Source: Bacteroidales bacterium UBA6828
GTDB lineage: Bacteria > Bacteroidota > Bacteroidia > Bacteroidales > Paludibacteraceae
DNA length: 21,975 nt
Reading direction: 5' to 3'
Assembly: GCA_002452095.1 (NCBI GenBank)
Contig: DKEG01000024.1
Coordinates: 6,801 to 28,775 of the forward strand
Under the pieces are notes generated by a model that was not told the origin of the DNA, ran no database searches, and worked only from the letters and a program-made list of their open reading frames with translations. The translations under genes and the position numbers were made by a program. Numbering within the stretch: position 1 is the stretch's first letter; every line of letters begins with the position of its first letter. Of the stretch, positions 1-5,882 are shown one piece after another.

Positions 1-83
1 ACGTAGAAAGGACGTAGAAAAAACGGAAACGAAATAGGGTTTTATATACACTTTATGCACTCCCTGCTATGCATACTCTGCAT

Positions 84-112
84 ATTAATTGTTAATTATT
101 AATTGCTAATTG
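84..112. repeat. AT-rich short repeat (taatt-type)
   Basis: This is a run of near-identical units (TTAATTGTTAATTATTAATTGC). From general knowledge, intergenic stretches of this type are common in Bacteroidales genomes. Its 3' end carries the TTG that serves as the -33 element of the next gene's likely promoter, so the repeat may have supplied part of that promoter. No coding sequence is seen in 1-164. Confidence 0.5.
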
Positions 113-140
113 CACACCTGCACTTTTTTCCGTAATTTTG
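110..140 (+). promoter_or_regulatory. Bacteroidetes-type promoter of the thioesterase gene
   Basis: TTG at 110-112 and TAATTTTG at 133-140 are separated by 20 bases. This matches the known Bacteroidetes primary-sigma consensus (TTG, 19-21 bases, TAnnTTTG). The ATG follows 24 bases after the -7 box, which gives a short leader. Confidence 0.7.
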
Positions 141-164
141 CAGGCGGATTAAACGAATAAAACA

Positions 165-533
165 ATGGAAACAGGACTGAAACACACCACAACGCTCATA
201 GTAGATGAGGCGCACACGGCTATAGCAATGGGTTCGGGCGATATGCCCGTTTTGGCTACGCCTGCAATGATGGCACTTATGGAGAATGCGGCAATGATGG
301 CAGTAAAAGACCAACTGCCCGCCGGGAGTACCACCGTGGGAGGACACATCGAGAGCAGCCACCTGCGCCCTACCGCCATCGGGCAGGAGGTACAGGCGAC
401 TGCAGAACTAACCCGCATAGACGGGCGCAAACTCTATTTCCACATAACCGCCTACCAGGGCGAAACGCTGCTCGGCGAAGGCGAACACCTGCGCTTCATC
501 GTTGATAGAGAAAAATTCCTAAGCAAACTATAG
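165..533 (+). CDS. Hotdog-fold thioesterase, FlK-like family
   Basis: This 122-aa protein matches the length of single-domain hotdog thioesterases. It most resembles the fluoroacetyl-CoA thioesterase (FlK) type: Thr32 in LATP, Glu40 in LMEN and His66 fall at spacings of 8 and 26 residues, the same as the FlK catalytic Thr42, Glu50 and His76. GGHIESSHLRPT (59-70) and GEHLRFIV (106-113) fit the conserved beta-strands. It would hydrolyse an acyl-CoA in the cytoplasm. The substrate cannot be told from sequence, and most relatives do not act on fluoroacetyl-CoA. The gene has its own promoter, starts at ATG 165 and is the only clear plus-strand gene in the window. It ends 24 bases before the convergent tatC, with no obvious terminator between them. 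Confidence 0.85.
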   Translation: METGLKHTTTLIVDEAHTAIAMGSGDMPVLATPAMMALMENAAMMAVKDQLPAGSTTVGGHIESSHLRPTAIGQEVQATAELTRIDGRKLYFHITAYQGETLLGEGEHLRFIVDREKFLSKL

Positions 534-557
534 CCGCCCCAAGCGCAATAATTGATC

Positions 558-1364
558 CTATTCCTGCATTTTCCCCCTCGTATGCGCCACCACGTGGATG
601 CTCACTTCATACAGCAGGTACAGCGGCACCGTCACCAGCAGCAGCGTGAACACGTCTGCCGTAGGCGTAATCACTGCCGCCAGAATGCATAGCACCACAA
701 ACGCATGCTTCCTGTATTGCCGCAACAGCGGAGCATCTATCAGCCCGAGTTTGGCAAGGAAATACGCCACTATCGGTATCTCGAACAGTATCCCCATCAG
801 CAGCGACAGCACCAGCAGCGTGGACATATACGATTTCAGCGCAATCTGGTTCACCACCGCCTCCTGCACCTGATAGGTACTCAGAAAACGGAACGCAAAC
901 GGAAATATCACAAAGTAGTTAAGCAGCACCCCCAGCGCAAACAGCACCACGCCGAAGCCAATCAGCATTACCGAGTACCGCCGTTCCTGCTTGTACAAGG
1001 CGGGCGCAATAAACCCGTACAGTTGGATAATCAGGTACGGGCACGCCACCACGCACCCGAACACCAACGCCGCCTCCAGATGCACCATAAACTGCGATGC
1101 CAACTCGGTATTGATAAACTGCGTTTGGAAATCCCCCAAACACAGCGACTGCCAGCCCGTCAGTTCCGCCAGCCGGCACAGTCCCCGATACAGCGCAAAG
1201 TCCGACCGCGAGGGCGCAAACAGCACATCGAACAGCGTGTCCTTGAAGCAGAACGCTCCCACAGCGCACACCGCCCATACAATCAGGCAACGGACAATCA
1301 CCTTTCGGAGCACGTCCACATGCTCCCAAAAGGTCATCTTCCCGTCATTGCTTGGGCTGCTCAT
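558..1364 (-). CDS. tatC: TatC, Sec-independent twin-arginine translocase receptor subunit
   Basis: TatC is the polytopic inner-membrane receptor that recognises twin-arginine leaders and, with TatA, moves folded proteins across the membrane. The family shows in the N-terminal TFWEHVDVLRK (a HLxELR variant), the loop ending QLYGFIAPALYKQERRY, the TPTADVFTLLL segment before the last helix, and about six hydrophobic helices in 268 aa. I chose ATG 1364 (MSSPSNDGK...), which overlaps the tatA end by 20 bases. The open frame runs up to 1409 inside tatA, and ATG 1337 is the other option. It is the last gene of the minus-strand cluster that begins with the CXXX precursor. The tandem overlap with tatA implies co-translation. 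Substrates elsewhere in the genome are likely, so it need not be dedicated to the peptide. Confidence 0.93.
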   Translation of the reverse strand: MSSPSNDGKMTFWEHVDVLRKVIVRCLIVWAVCAVGAFCFKDTLFDVLFAPSRSDFALYRGLCRLAELTGWQSLCLGDFQTQFINTELASQFMVHLEAALVFGCVVACPYLIIQLYGFIAPALYKQERRYSVMLIGFGVVLFALGVLLNYFVIFPFAFRFLSTYQVQEAVVNQIALKSYMSTLLVLSLLMGILFEIPIVAYFLAKLGLIDAPLLRQYRKHAFVVLCILAAVITPTADVFTLLLVTVPLYLLYEVSIHVVAHTRGKMQE

Positions 1365-1575
1365 CGCCTTTGTCTTTGGGCTGTTCCGTCTTGTGCGGTT
1401 CGTTGTCAAGCGGCTTCTTTATCTCCTCTCCCACATCGCTCATACCCTCTTTGAACGACCGCACGCCTTTGCCGAGACCGCGCATCAACTCGGGTATCTT
1501 CTTGCCGCCGAACAGCAGCAACACAATCAGCACGATGAAGATAATCTCCGGTGCTCCAATCATAAGTAATATCAT
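1345..1575 (-). CDS. tatA: TatA/E-family twin-arginine translocase subunit
   Basis: This is the pore-forming or membrane-thinning subunit of the Tat system. It has one N-terminal transmembrane helix (APEIIFIVLIVLLLF), the hinge FGGKKIPELMRGLGKG, an amphipathic helix (VRSFKEGMSD) and a charged tail, which is the classic TatA layout. I chose ATG 1575 (MILLMIGAPEI, 76 aa), with ATG 1563 as the alternative. The longer GTG reading from 1611 would translate a palindromic repeat and is unlikely. No separate TatB is present, which is usual for Bacteroidetes TatA+TatC systems. It lies 63 bases after the CXXX-system protein, separated only by a GC-rich palindrome, and overlaps tatC, so it probably belongs to the same transcript as the peptide maturation genes. 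Confidence 0.93.
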   Translation of the reverse strand: MILLMIGAPEIIFIVLIVLLLFGGKKIPELMRGLGKGVRSFKEGMSDVGEEIKKPLDNEPHKTEQPKDKGDEQPKQ

Positions 1576-1590
1576 AATCAGTTGAGTTTT

Positions 1591-1619
1591 AGACCTCCCC
1601 AACCCCTCCACAGGAGGGG
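1591..1619. repeat. GC-rich palindromic element, copy 1
   Basis: AGACCTCCCCA is followed by CCCCTCC (1603-1609), a three-base loop and GGAGGGG (1613-1619). A related copy in the opposite orientation lies at 1965-1993, so the small gene 1639-1914 is bracketed by inverted copies. Related copies lie inside the coding sequence of the 17465-20905 gene. In RNA it would form a stable hairpin between the CXXX-system gene and tatA, possibly a processing or attenuation site. Confidence 0.8.
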
Positions 1620-1638
1620 CTTAAAGGCTCAGGTTGAT

Positions 1639-1914
1639 TTATTCGGGGCTGTTCAGAAATATCTCGCACGTCTCGAAATTGATTTCCCAGTTGCCGCCCT
1701 CGCAGGACTCCCAATGGTATTTCTGTGCCATCGTGTCCCACCAGTGCTGGAACTTTGTGCCTGTCTCGCCCATATCGCGGACGAGTTTCTCATACAGTTC
1801 GCCGTTGTCGGCAGTCAGAATCTTTGCCAACTCGTTGAGTCCGTTCCTGCGCTCAAACAGCGTCTGAATCTCATTCTTTTCTTCAGGTGTTACCTGACCT
1901 ACTAATTTCTTCAT
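1639..1914 (-). CDS. CXXX repeat peptide modification system protein
   Basis: This 91-aa acidic protein begins MKKLVGQVTPEEKNEIQTLF. It matches, from memory, the small family named CXXX repeat peptide modification system protein, which occurs beside CXXX-target radical SAM maturases. It has no signal peptide or transmembrane segment. The N-terminal half (residues 10-50) looks helical, the C-terminal part is Trp-rich (HWW at 57-59, HWES, NWEIN), and two Cys lie at about 71 and 82. Its biochemical role is unknown; it could be a recognition or scaffold subunit for the leader peptide. ATG 1914 follows an A-rich leader. It sits between the second maturase and tatA and is bracketed by inverted GC-rich palindromes. 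Confidence 0.75.
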   Translation of the reverse strand: MKKLVGQVTPEEKNEIQTLFERRNGLNELAKILTADNGELYEKLVRDMGETGTKFQHWWDTMAQKYHWESCEGGNWEINFETCEIFLNSPE

Positions 1915-1964
1915 TGTTTTTATTTTTCTTCTTGTTTTTAATCTCTAACCCCTACTCCCTCTCT

Positions 1965-1993
1965 CCCCTCCTTTGGAGGGGCTGGGGGAGGTC
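1965..1993. repeat. GC-rich palindromic element, copy 2 (inverted)
   Basis: CCCCTCC (1965-1971), TTT and GGAGGGG (1975-1981) are followed by CTGGGGGAGGTC. This is the reverse complement arrangement of copy 1 at 1591. It abuts the stop codon of the maturase gene (1994-1996) and lies in the 79-base gap before the CXXX-system gene. Confidence 0.8.
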
Positions 1994-2959
1994 TCATTCC
2001 TCCCTTACATCAAACGGGTCAAGATAATCCACCTCGGGTATCTCGTTGCCGGTGTGCAAGCCTTGTGCTGCCAGCATCTGCTGTAACTCGCGGCTCGCAT
2101 TGCGCTCCAGATGGGCAAGCACGCACTGCTGGTGCGAGGGCGTGTTGGCGTCCATTGTCAGGCGGTCGTTGAGCCATATACAGCGGTGGCAGTGATAGGC
2201 GTCGCACTTGCGGCAGAGGGGTGCATGGTCGAGTTGCAGGAGTTGCCGGTTGGGTATGTCGAGTCCGCTATCCAAGTCGCCCACCGACCGCGAAGCGTCT
2301 TGCGTCGTGTGGTTCATACGGTTTGAAACGCCCGTCTGCTCATCGTAGTAGAACGCCGGACAGAGATAGAACTTCCCGTTAGGTGCCACCGTGATATTGC
2401 CGATACCCGCCTCGCAGTTGTGCATCTCCGTCAGCACAAGGCGGTCTGTCAACAGATTGAGCGACGACACCTCTTGCCCGCCCGTAGCGGCAGACGCATA
2501 CAGATTCGCCGTCACCTTGCCTATCGTCTCCAACGCCTTTTTGTAAGCCTCCGTCTGCTCGTTGCGGAAAGCCGCTATATCCGTCAGGCAGATGTTCAGC
2601 CGCTCCACCTGCGGCAGCAGGGCAGCGATGTCATACTGCCGCGCAATGAACTCGCCCGTCGTCAGACGCAGCACCACATTCTTCCCCGCCACAGCAGCAG
2701 GCACACTGTTATACACCCGCACATCACGCCCTATCTTCACGTGGTCGATGCTCTCTATCAACTCATTGTATGCCTCGGGCAGGTCGTAGTCGGGATAGAC
2801 GTATTGTATCATCAGGTTCTGCTTCATGCCGAAGCGTATCGCCTTGCGCAGCGTCTCAAGCGGCATCAACCGCCGCTCCGTGAGCGGGTTGTCGGCATGG
2901 CAGTATGCCACGCTCGTGTCGTCCAAAAGGATAACCAAGTATTGTAAGTACGGTTTCAT
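1994..2959 (-). CDS. CXXX repeat peptide maturase (SPASM-like, no radical SAM CX3CX2C)
   Basis: This 321-aa protein resembles the family known as CXXX repeat peptide maturase. The C-terminal part is SPASM-like: Cys182, then GKFYLCPAF with Cys200, then Cys249, Cys252, Cys257 and Cys260 (CRKCDAYHCHRC) and Cys279, a set suited to auxiliary iron-sulfur clusters. The N-terminal 180 residues read like a degenerate radical SAM barrel (LVILLDDTS, YVYPDYDL) but lack the CX3CX2C motif that holds the catalytic cluster. It therefore probably cannot cleave SAM itself and may partner the adjacent enzyme or bind substrate. It starts at ATG 2959, three bases after the stop of the radical SAM gene, so the two are very likely translationally coupled. 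It is cytoplasmic, and the product chemistry is unknown. Confidence 0.8.
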   Translation of the reverse strand: MKPYLQYLVILLDDTSVAYCHADNPLTERRLMPLETLRKAIRFGMKQNLMIQYVYPDYDLPEAYNELIESIDHVKIGRDVRVYNSVPAAVAGKNVVLRLTTGEFIARQYDIAALLPQVERLNICLTDIAAFRNEQTEAYKKALETIGKVTANLYASAATGGQEVSSLNLLTDRLVLTEMHNCEAGIGNITVAPNGKFYLCPAFYYDEQTGVSNRMNHTTQDASRSVGDLDSGLDIPNRQLLQLDHAPLCRKCDAYHCHRCIWLNDRLTMDANTPSHQQCVLAHLERNASRELQQMLAAQGLHTGNEIPEVDYLDPFDVREE

Positions 2960-2962
2960 GGC

Positions 2963-4183
2963 TTAGCAAATTATATCGTTGTTATGTTTGGCGGCTTGTT
3001 GTGCCTCAAACTCCTCGCGCTTGCCTTCGAGTTCCAACTTGCGGTAGAGTTTATTCCAATAGTAGTTGTTCGCACGCACATGCGCTTTGTGCATCAGGCA
3101 TATCGCCGTGGCACGCTCATAGACGGTGTGCGTCTTGGCAGCGTCGTAGTTCTCGCCCTGACACCATGCGCAGCCCTCCGCCACTTCGCAGTCCACACAT
3201 TCGGGCTTCGACTGCGTACAGCGGTCGAGTGTCAGGAACGGGCGCAACTTGTTGTTGTCAATGCCGTCATGTATATTGCCTATTATCCACGCCTCTTTGT
3301 CGCGCAGCGAGTACTGCGCAAAGCGGGTGCATGGGTAGAAATTACCCGCAGCGTCTATCGCCAGCATCTTACCCGCACCGCACCAGTTCTGGTTCTGCAG
3401 CGTGTAGTCCAGCGGCTTGCCCATATTCTCCGAAAAGAACGAACAGGCATACTGCTCATACAGCCCGCGGTCGATAATCTCGTCCGCCAGGTCGGTCAGT
3501 TGCTCCTCAAACAAGGCATCGTCTCCCTCGTGCCATACGTCCTCGAATACGCAGTTGATGTTCACCTGATGGATACCCAGGTCATAGAGGTGTAGCACGC
3601 TCTCTTTGATGTACGGAATATCCGCCGACGAGATGGTTACTTTCGTGCCGTCGCCTGGGAACTGGCTCTGCCATAGCGGGATATTGCGCACCACGTCGTC
3701 GTATGAACCGCGCTCCGAGTTCTTATATACGCGGTTCAGGTCGTGCTTGCGGCGTGTGCCGTCGATGGTGATACCGATACTCAGGTGCGATTTGTTCTTT
3801 TCGATAAACCGCTGCACCTTCTCGCTGTCGTAGTTGAGCCCGTTGGTCGAGAACGAGAACCGATACGAGTTGAACCAGTGGTGGTTGCGGCGGTACATCT
3901 CGGCTTTGATATAGTCGCATATCTGGTCGATAAGGTCTATCTCAAGGAACGGCTCCCCGCCGATAAAGTCCCATATCACGCTCTCGTAGGCAAAGTTCGG
4001 GTCTTGCTCCCTGTCCAATACATAGTCAATCGCCGCCTTGGCAGTACTCCACGGCATTCGCTCTTTCTCGTTCTTCCCCACCAAATAGCAGTACTTGCAC
4101 GCCAACTGGCAGTCTTTGGTAACAATAAAGGTAATGTTCTTCGACATCCCTGACTGCCATGCAGTTGAATTTGATTTAATCAT
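2963..4183 (-). CDS. Radical SAM peptide maturase, CXXX-repeat target family
   Basis: This radical SAM enzyme with a SPASM domain is predicted to make carbon or thioether crosslinks on the Cys-rich precursor in the cytoplasm. Counted from the upstream TTG at 4192, it has CX3CX2C at Cys28, Cys32 and Cys35 (KDCQLACKYCYL), GGEP at 78-81 and STNG at 115-118. SPASM-type cysteines are at 271, 288 (GNFYPCTRF), 325, 332, 335, 341, 344 and 365. I prefer ATG 4183 (MIKSNSTAWQSG) over the TTG. ATG 4147, just before KNITFIV, is also possible. The protein is about 406 aa, normal for SPASM maturases. The C-terminal tail is charged and ends in Cys. It lies between the unknown 81-aa gene and the second maturase. 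Family and context agree with a CXXX-target maturase, but the exact bond formed cannot be read from sequence. Confidence 0.9.
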   Translation of the reverse strand: MIKSNSTAWQSGMSKNITFIVTKDCQLACKYCYLVGKNEKERMPWSTAKAAIDYVLDREQDPNFAYESVIWDFIGGEPFLEIDLIDQICDYIKAEMYRRNHHWFNSYRFSFSTNGLNYDSEKVQRFIEKNKSHLSIGITIDGTRRKHDLNRVYKNSERGSYDDVVRNIPLWQSQFPGDGTKVTISSADIPYIKESVLHLYDLGIHQVNINCVFEDVWHEGDDALFEEQLTDLADEIIDRGLYEQYACSFFSENMGKPLDYTLQNQNWCGAGKMLAIDAAGNFYPCTRFAQYSLRDKEAWIIGNIHDGIDNNKLRPFLTLDRCTQSKPECVDCEVAEGCAWCQGENYDAAKTHTVYERATAICLMHKAHVRANNYYWNKLYRKLELEGKREEFEAQQAAKHNNDIIC

Positions 4184-4233
4184 TGTTTTCAAGATAGTTT
4201 TAGTTATTTGCTATCATATAGTGTTGCATTGTA

Positions 4234-4479
4234 TTATATCGTCAATAAATCTTTCACGATATCAATATACTCTCTTGGACATTCACTATCCATCTTATTA
4301 AGGATTGCCAACTTATCTTGCTCAGGAATATCTGCTGGCATAATATCCTCTTTGAGATTGAATTTCTTCACGCTCAAATCGTATTCATGCAGGATTGTTC
4401 TATCATCATAGAATACATAATCATTATCCCATTGACCTTTCTTCATAGGTAATGAGCATCTCCATATTTTTTGTTTCAT
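4234..4479 (-). CDS. Unknown 81-aa protein inside the CXXX peptide cluster
   Basis: I do not recognise a named family. The protein from ATG 4479 starts MKQKIWRCSLPMKKG and contains DNDYVFYDDRTILHEYD, then a predicted helical C-terminus (DIPEQDKLAILNKMDSECP...DIVKDLL). It is acidic and soluble, with no signal peptide and two Cys. A GTG at 4569 would extend it to 111 aa, but the extra part is poor and the preceding DNA is very AT-rich, so I favour 4479. It lies between the precursor and the radical SAM gene, 50 bases before the latter. Its base composition is more AT-rich than its neighbours, which may point to separate acquisition. Possible roles are immunity, leader recognition or protease inhibition, but none is shown by the sequence. 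Confidence 0.6.
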   Translation of the reverse strand: MKQKIWRCSLPMKKGQWDNDYVFYDDRTILHEYDLSVKKFNLKEDIMPADIPEQDKLAILNKMDSECPREYIDIVKDLLTI

Positions 4480-4590
4480 AAAATTTTTTATTATTGAATT
4501 ATTGAACAATGAGGAATGACCATACTGTTTCGTTTTTATCCATTGCCAATTATTATACAAATTGCCCACCCACGCTAACCCTATTACTCA

Positions 4591-4671
4591 TCAAAGTAAC
4601 ATCAGTACAAGGGCTACTATACTTGCGATACTACCAAGTACAGATAGTACATCTGTTAGATTGATTTTCAT
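4591..4671 (-). CDS. Possible 26-aa membrane micropeptide
   Basis: ATG 4671 opens a 26-codon frame: MKINLTDVLSVLG, then a fully hydrophobic stretch ending LVLMLL and a double TGA stop. This is the size and shape of a small single-span membrane peptide. It sits between the precursor and the 81-aa gene. Its start codon is in the loop of an 11-bp hairpin (4654-4689). There is no strong ribosome site. A nine-codon ORF just upstream (4684-4713) does have a good AGGAGG site, which would fit a translated leader controlling this one. Chance cannot be excluded at this length. Confidence 0.35.
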   Translation of the reverse strand: MKINLTDVLSVLGSIASIVALVLMLL

Positions 4672-4689
4672 CTAAAAGTCAATCTAACA
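4654..4689 (-). promoter_or_regulatory. Hairpin over the micropeptide start, between precursor and maturase genes
   Basis: An 11-bp perfect inverted repeat (TGTTAGATTGA / TCAATCTAACA) has a 14-base loop containing ATG 4671. A second possible hairpin (ACAGAT / ATCTGT, 4640-4656) shares three bases with it, so the two would compete. No U-run follows. This may be an attenuator or stability element that gives more precursor than enzyme; that role is inferred from its position. Confidence 0.5.
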
Positions 4690-4781
4690 CTTAAAATCAA
4701 AGTGTATTTTCATACATCCTCCTATTTTAATTTGGTTATACTTTTATCTATAACTGACATTTCTGTCAGTGTAATGCACAA

Positions 4782-5039
4782 CTAATAAAATGCTTGTGCA
4801 TTACATGTCCCTTTGCAAGACCCATAGCAAGAGTCTTGGCATCCCTGACAGCCACTATTGCAACTACCTTCGCAATCCCACTGACAACCAGCATTCCAGC
4901 ATCCGGTTGCTGCTTCGGATTTGAGGATTGGTAACGATGAAAGCACTACTGCGCCGACAACAGGCAGCGCGGCTTTGGCTGCCTTCTTGAAGAACTCACG
5001 ACGCGATTGGAGTTCTTCGCTTGAATTTTTGTTAGACAT
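4782..5039 (-). CDS. CXXX-repeat Cys-rich precursor peptide with Tat leader
   Basis: This 85-aa RiPP precursor is the likely substrate of the downstream maturases. The leader has an N-terminal charged part, SRREFFK (12-18, a near-perfect twin-arginine motif), a hydrophobic stretch (about 22-39) and a possible signal peptidase site around SEAA (41-44). The core (45-85) has nine Cys at 47, 52, 56, 60, 64, 67, 71, 75 and 79. Six of the eight gaps are exactly three residues, with Gly and Ser between. The core ends NAQAFY. ATG 5039 follows an A/T-rich leader. It is the first gene of the minus-strand cluster, with 101 bases to the next possible ORF. Cysteine spacing and the adjacent maturases argue for crosslinked Cys rather than metal storage. 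The Tat leader implies that the modified, structured peptide is exported. Confidence 0.88.
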   Translation of the reverse strand: MSNKNSSEELQSRREFFKKAAKAALPVVGAVVLSSLPILKSEAATGCWNAGCQWDCEGSCNSGCQGCQDSCYGSCKGTCNAQAFY

Positions 5040-5092
5040 AAAAACTTAAGTTTTATTGAGTCTTGGGCTCCGCAAGGCTCGGGTATATATAC

Positions 5093-5120
5093 AAAAAAAG
5101 CGTGGAACCTTGTTCTACGC
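5093..5120 (-). terminator. Rho-independent terminator or attenuator before the precursor
   Basis: On the minus strand GCGTAGAAC, a three-base AAG loop and GTTCCACGC form a stem with one mismatch, followed at once by seven T. It lies only about 53 bases before the precursor ATG. It therefore either ends an upstream transcript or acts as an attenuator for the precursor operon. Confidence 0.75.
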
Positions 5121-5498
5121 TCATCCTATACATTGAGGTCCTAGCAAAACCTTTACCATTAAGAAGAACGACTTAGCCCACGCCGAATATGTATATACAC
5201 CAATACACCACGGCACACACTATCAGCATACTGCCAATAGTAGCACCATTGATGCACGGCGGAATACACATCCCGTAAGCATTCGCCACATTCTTGTCTT
5301 GGATGGTAAGAAAGTTGCTAGGTTTCAATGTACCAAAACAAGCGTTAACAAACGCCTTTTACAATTATGTCTTTGCAGGCATTTCACCCACACGTCCCCC
5401 GTCGGGCTACCACGGGAGCGACACTTCCTCCCACCCAACGGCGTGGCTGCTGTTTATCTCTTTATAGTCCCATAAACAAAAGGACTTAAAGATTATGA
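5121..5498. other. Gene-poor stretch with GC-rich, possibly structured sequence
   Basis: No confident gene is present. The part at 5380-5460 is GC-rich and can form several stems on the minus strand, for example TCCCGT pairing with ACGGGG and GCGTT pairing with AACGC. A weak hairpin (CTTTA-AGTCC / GGACT-TAAAG, 5460-5491) follows hepT. Together with the terminator at 5093-5120 this could be an untranslated RNA of about 350 bases ending there. I could not match it to tmRNA, RNase P, SRP RNA, tRNA or a riboswitch class. Confidence 0.3.
5173..5271 (-). CDS. Possible 32-aa Cys-containing membrane micropeptide
   Basis: From ATG 5271 the frame reads MCIPPCINGATIGS, then a hydrophobic segment (MLIVCAVVYWCIYIF) and stops at TAA 5173. 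It has four Cys and a single potential membrane span. The frame stays open upstream for about 36 more codons without an ATG. It precedes the terminator at 5093-5120, so it may be the coding part of that transcript. There is no clear ribosome site. It could be a chance reading of a noncoding RNA. Confidence 0.25.
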   Translation of the reverse strand: MCIPPCINGATIGSMLIVCAVVYWCIYIFGVG

Positions 5499-5882
5499 TT
5501 ATAACTGCGTAATCAAAAAATCCACAGCCTCCAATAGCGGAACCAAATCATTCTTAATAACCCCATACACAAACTCTGCGTCTATATCAAAATAACCATG
5601 GGCTATATGATTTCGCATAGCCATTACTTCCTGCCATGGTATTTCCGGGCGAAGTAACAATAACTGCCCATCTGTTCGCTTATCCACTTTCTTAAGTCCT
5701 TCCCCTATGGCTTCGATCAACATACAATTTGCAGCCAAACGCCTCATTCCCTCAGAAGAATGTAACCAATCATCAACGCTCGCCACATCGGTATTCCACT
5801 CATTTAGTTGTATGATTGCCGATTGAATTTGCAACAAGGTGCGTTTTGTCAATTCACGCTGCTCCGAAAATAGTGATACCAT
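5499..5882 (-). CDS. hepT: HepT-type HEPN ribonuclease toxin (DUF86)
   Basis: This 127-aa helical HEPN-domain protein is of the usual DUF86 length. The active-site motif RX4HXY is intact: Arg90, His95 and Tyr97 in RNHIAHGYFDID. In the known HepT/MntA systems HepT is an RNase that is silenced when MntA adds AMP units to the motif tyrosine. Other family features are IGEGLKKV (59-66) and the Trp-Val ending of the motif helix (PEIPWQEVMAM). ATG 5882 lies inside the end of mntA, an overlap of 29 bases, so the two are co-translated. It sits directly upstream of the CXXX peptide cluster on the same strand but is separated by 460 bases and a terminator. It is probably an independent module. Confidence 0.9.
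   Translation of the reverse strand: MVSLFSEQRELTKRTLLQIQSAIIQLNEWNTDVASVDDWLHSSEGMRRLAANCMLIEAIGEGLKKVDKRTDGQLLLLRPEIPWQEVMAMRNHIAHGYFDIDAEFVYGVIKNDLVPLLEAVDFLITQL

Noticed and set aside
705..1569. Plus-strand frames at 705-1454 and 991-1569
   Set aside because: These are antisense to tatC and tatA, whose family motifs are unambiguous.
1576..1611. GTG start extending TatA by 12 residues
   Set aside because: The extra codons come from the palindromic element. The family normally begins just before the membrane helix, as from ATG 1575 or 1563.
4782..5039. Precursor peptide as a metallothionein
   Set aside because: The Cys pattern alone would allow it, but the twin-arginine leader and adjacent CXXX-target maturases fit a RiPP far better.
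5380..5480. tmRNA, RNase P RNA, SRP RNA or cobalamin riboswitch
   Set aside because: The GC-rich folded look prompted a check, but none of the diagnostic conserved blocks of these RNAs could be found.
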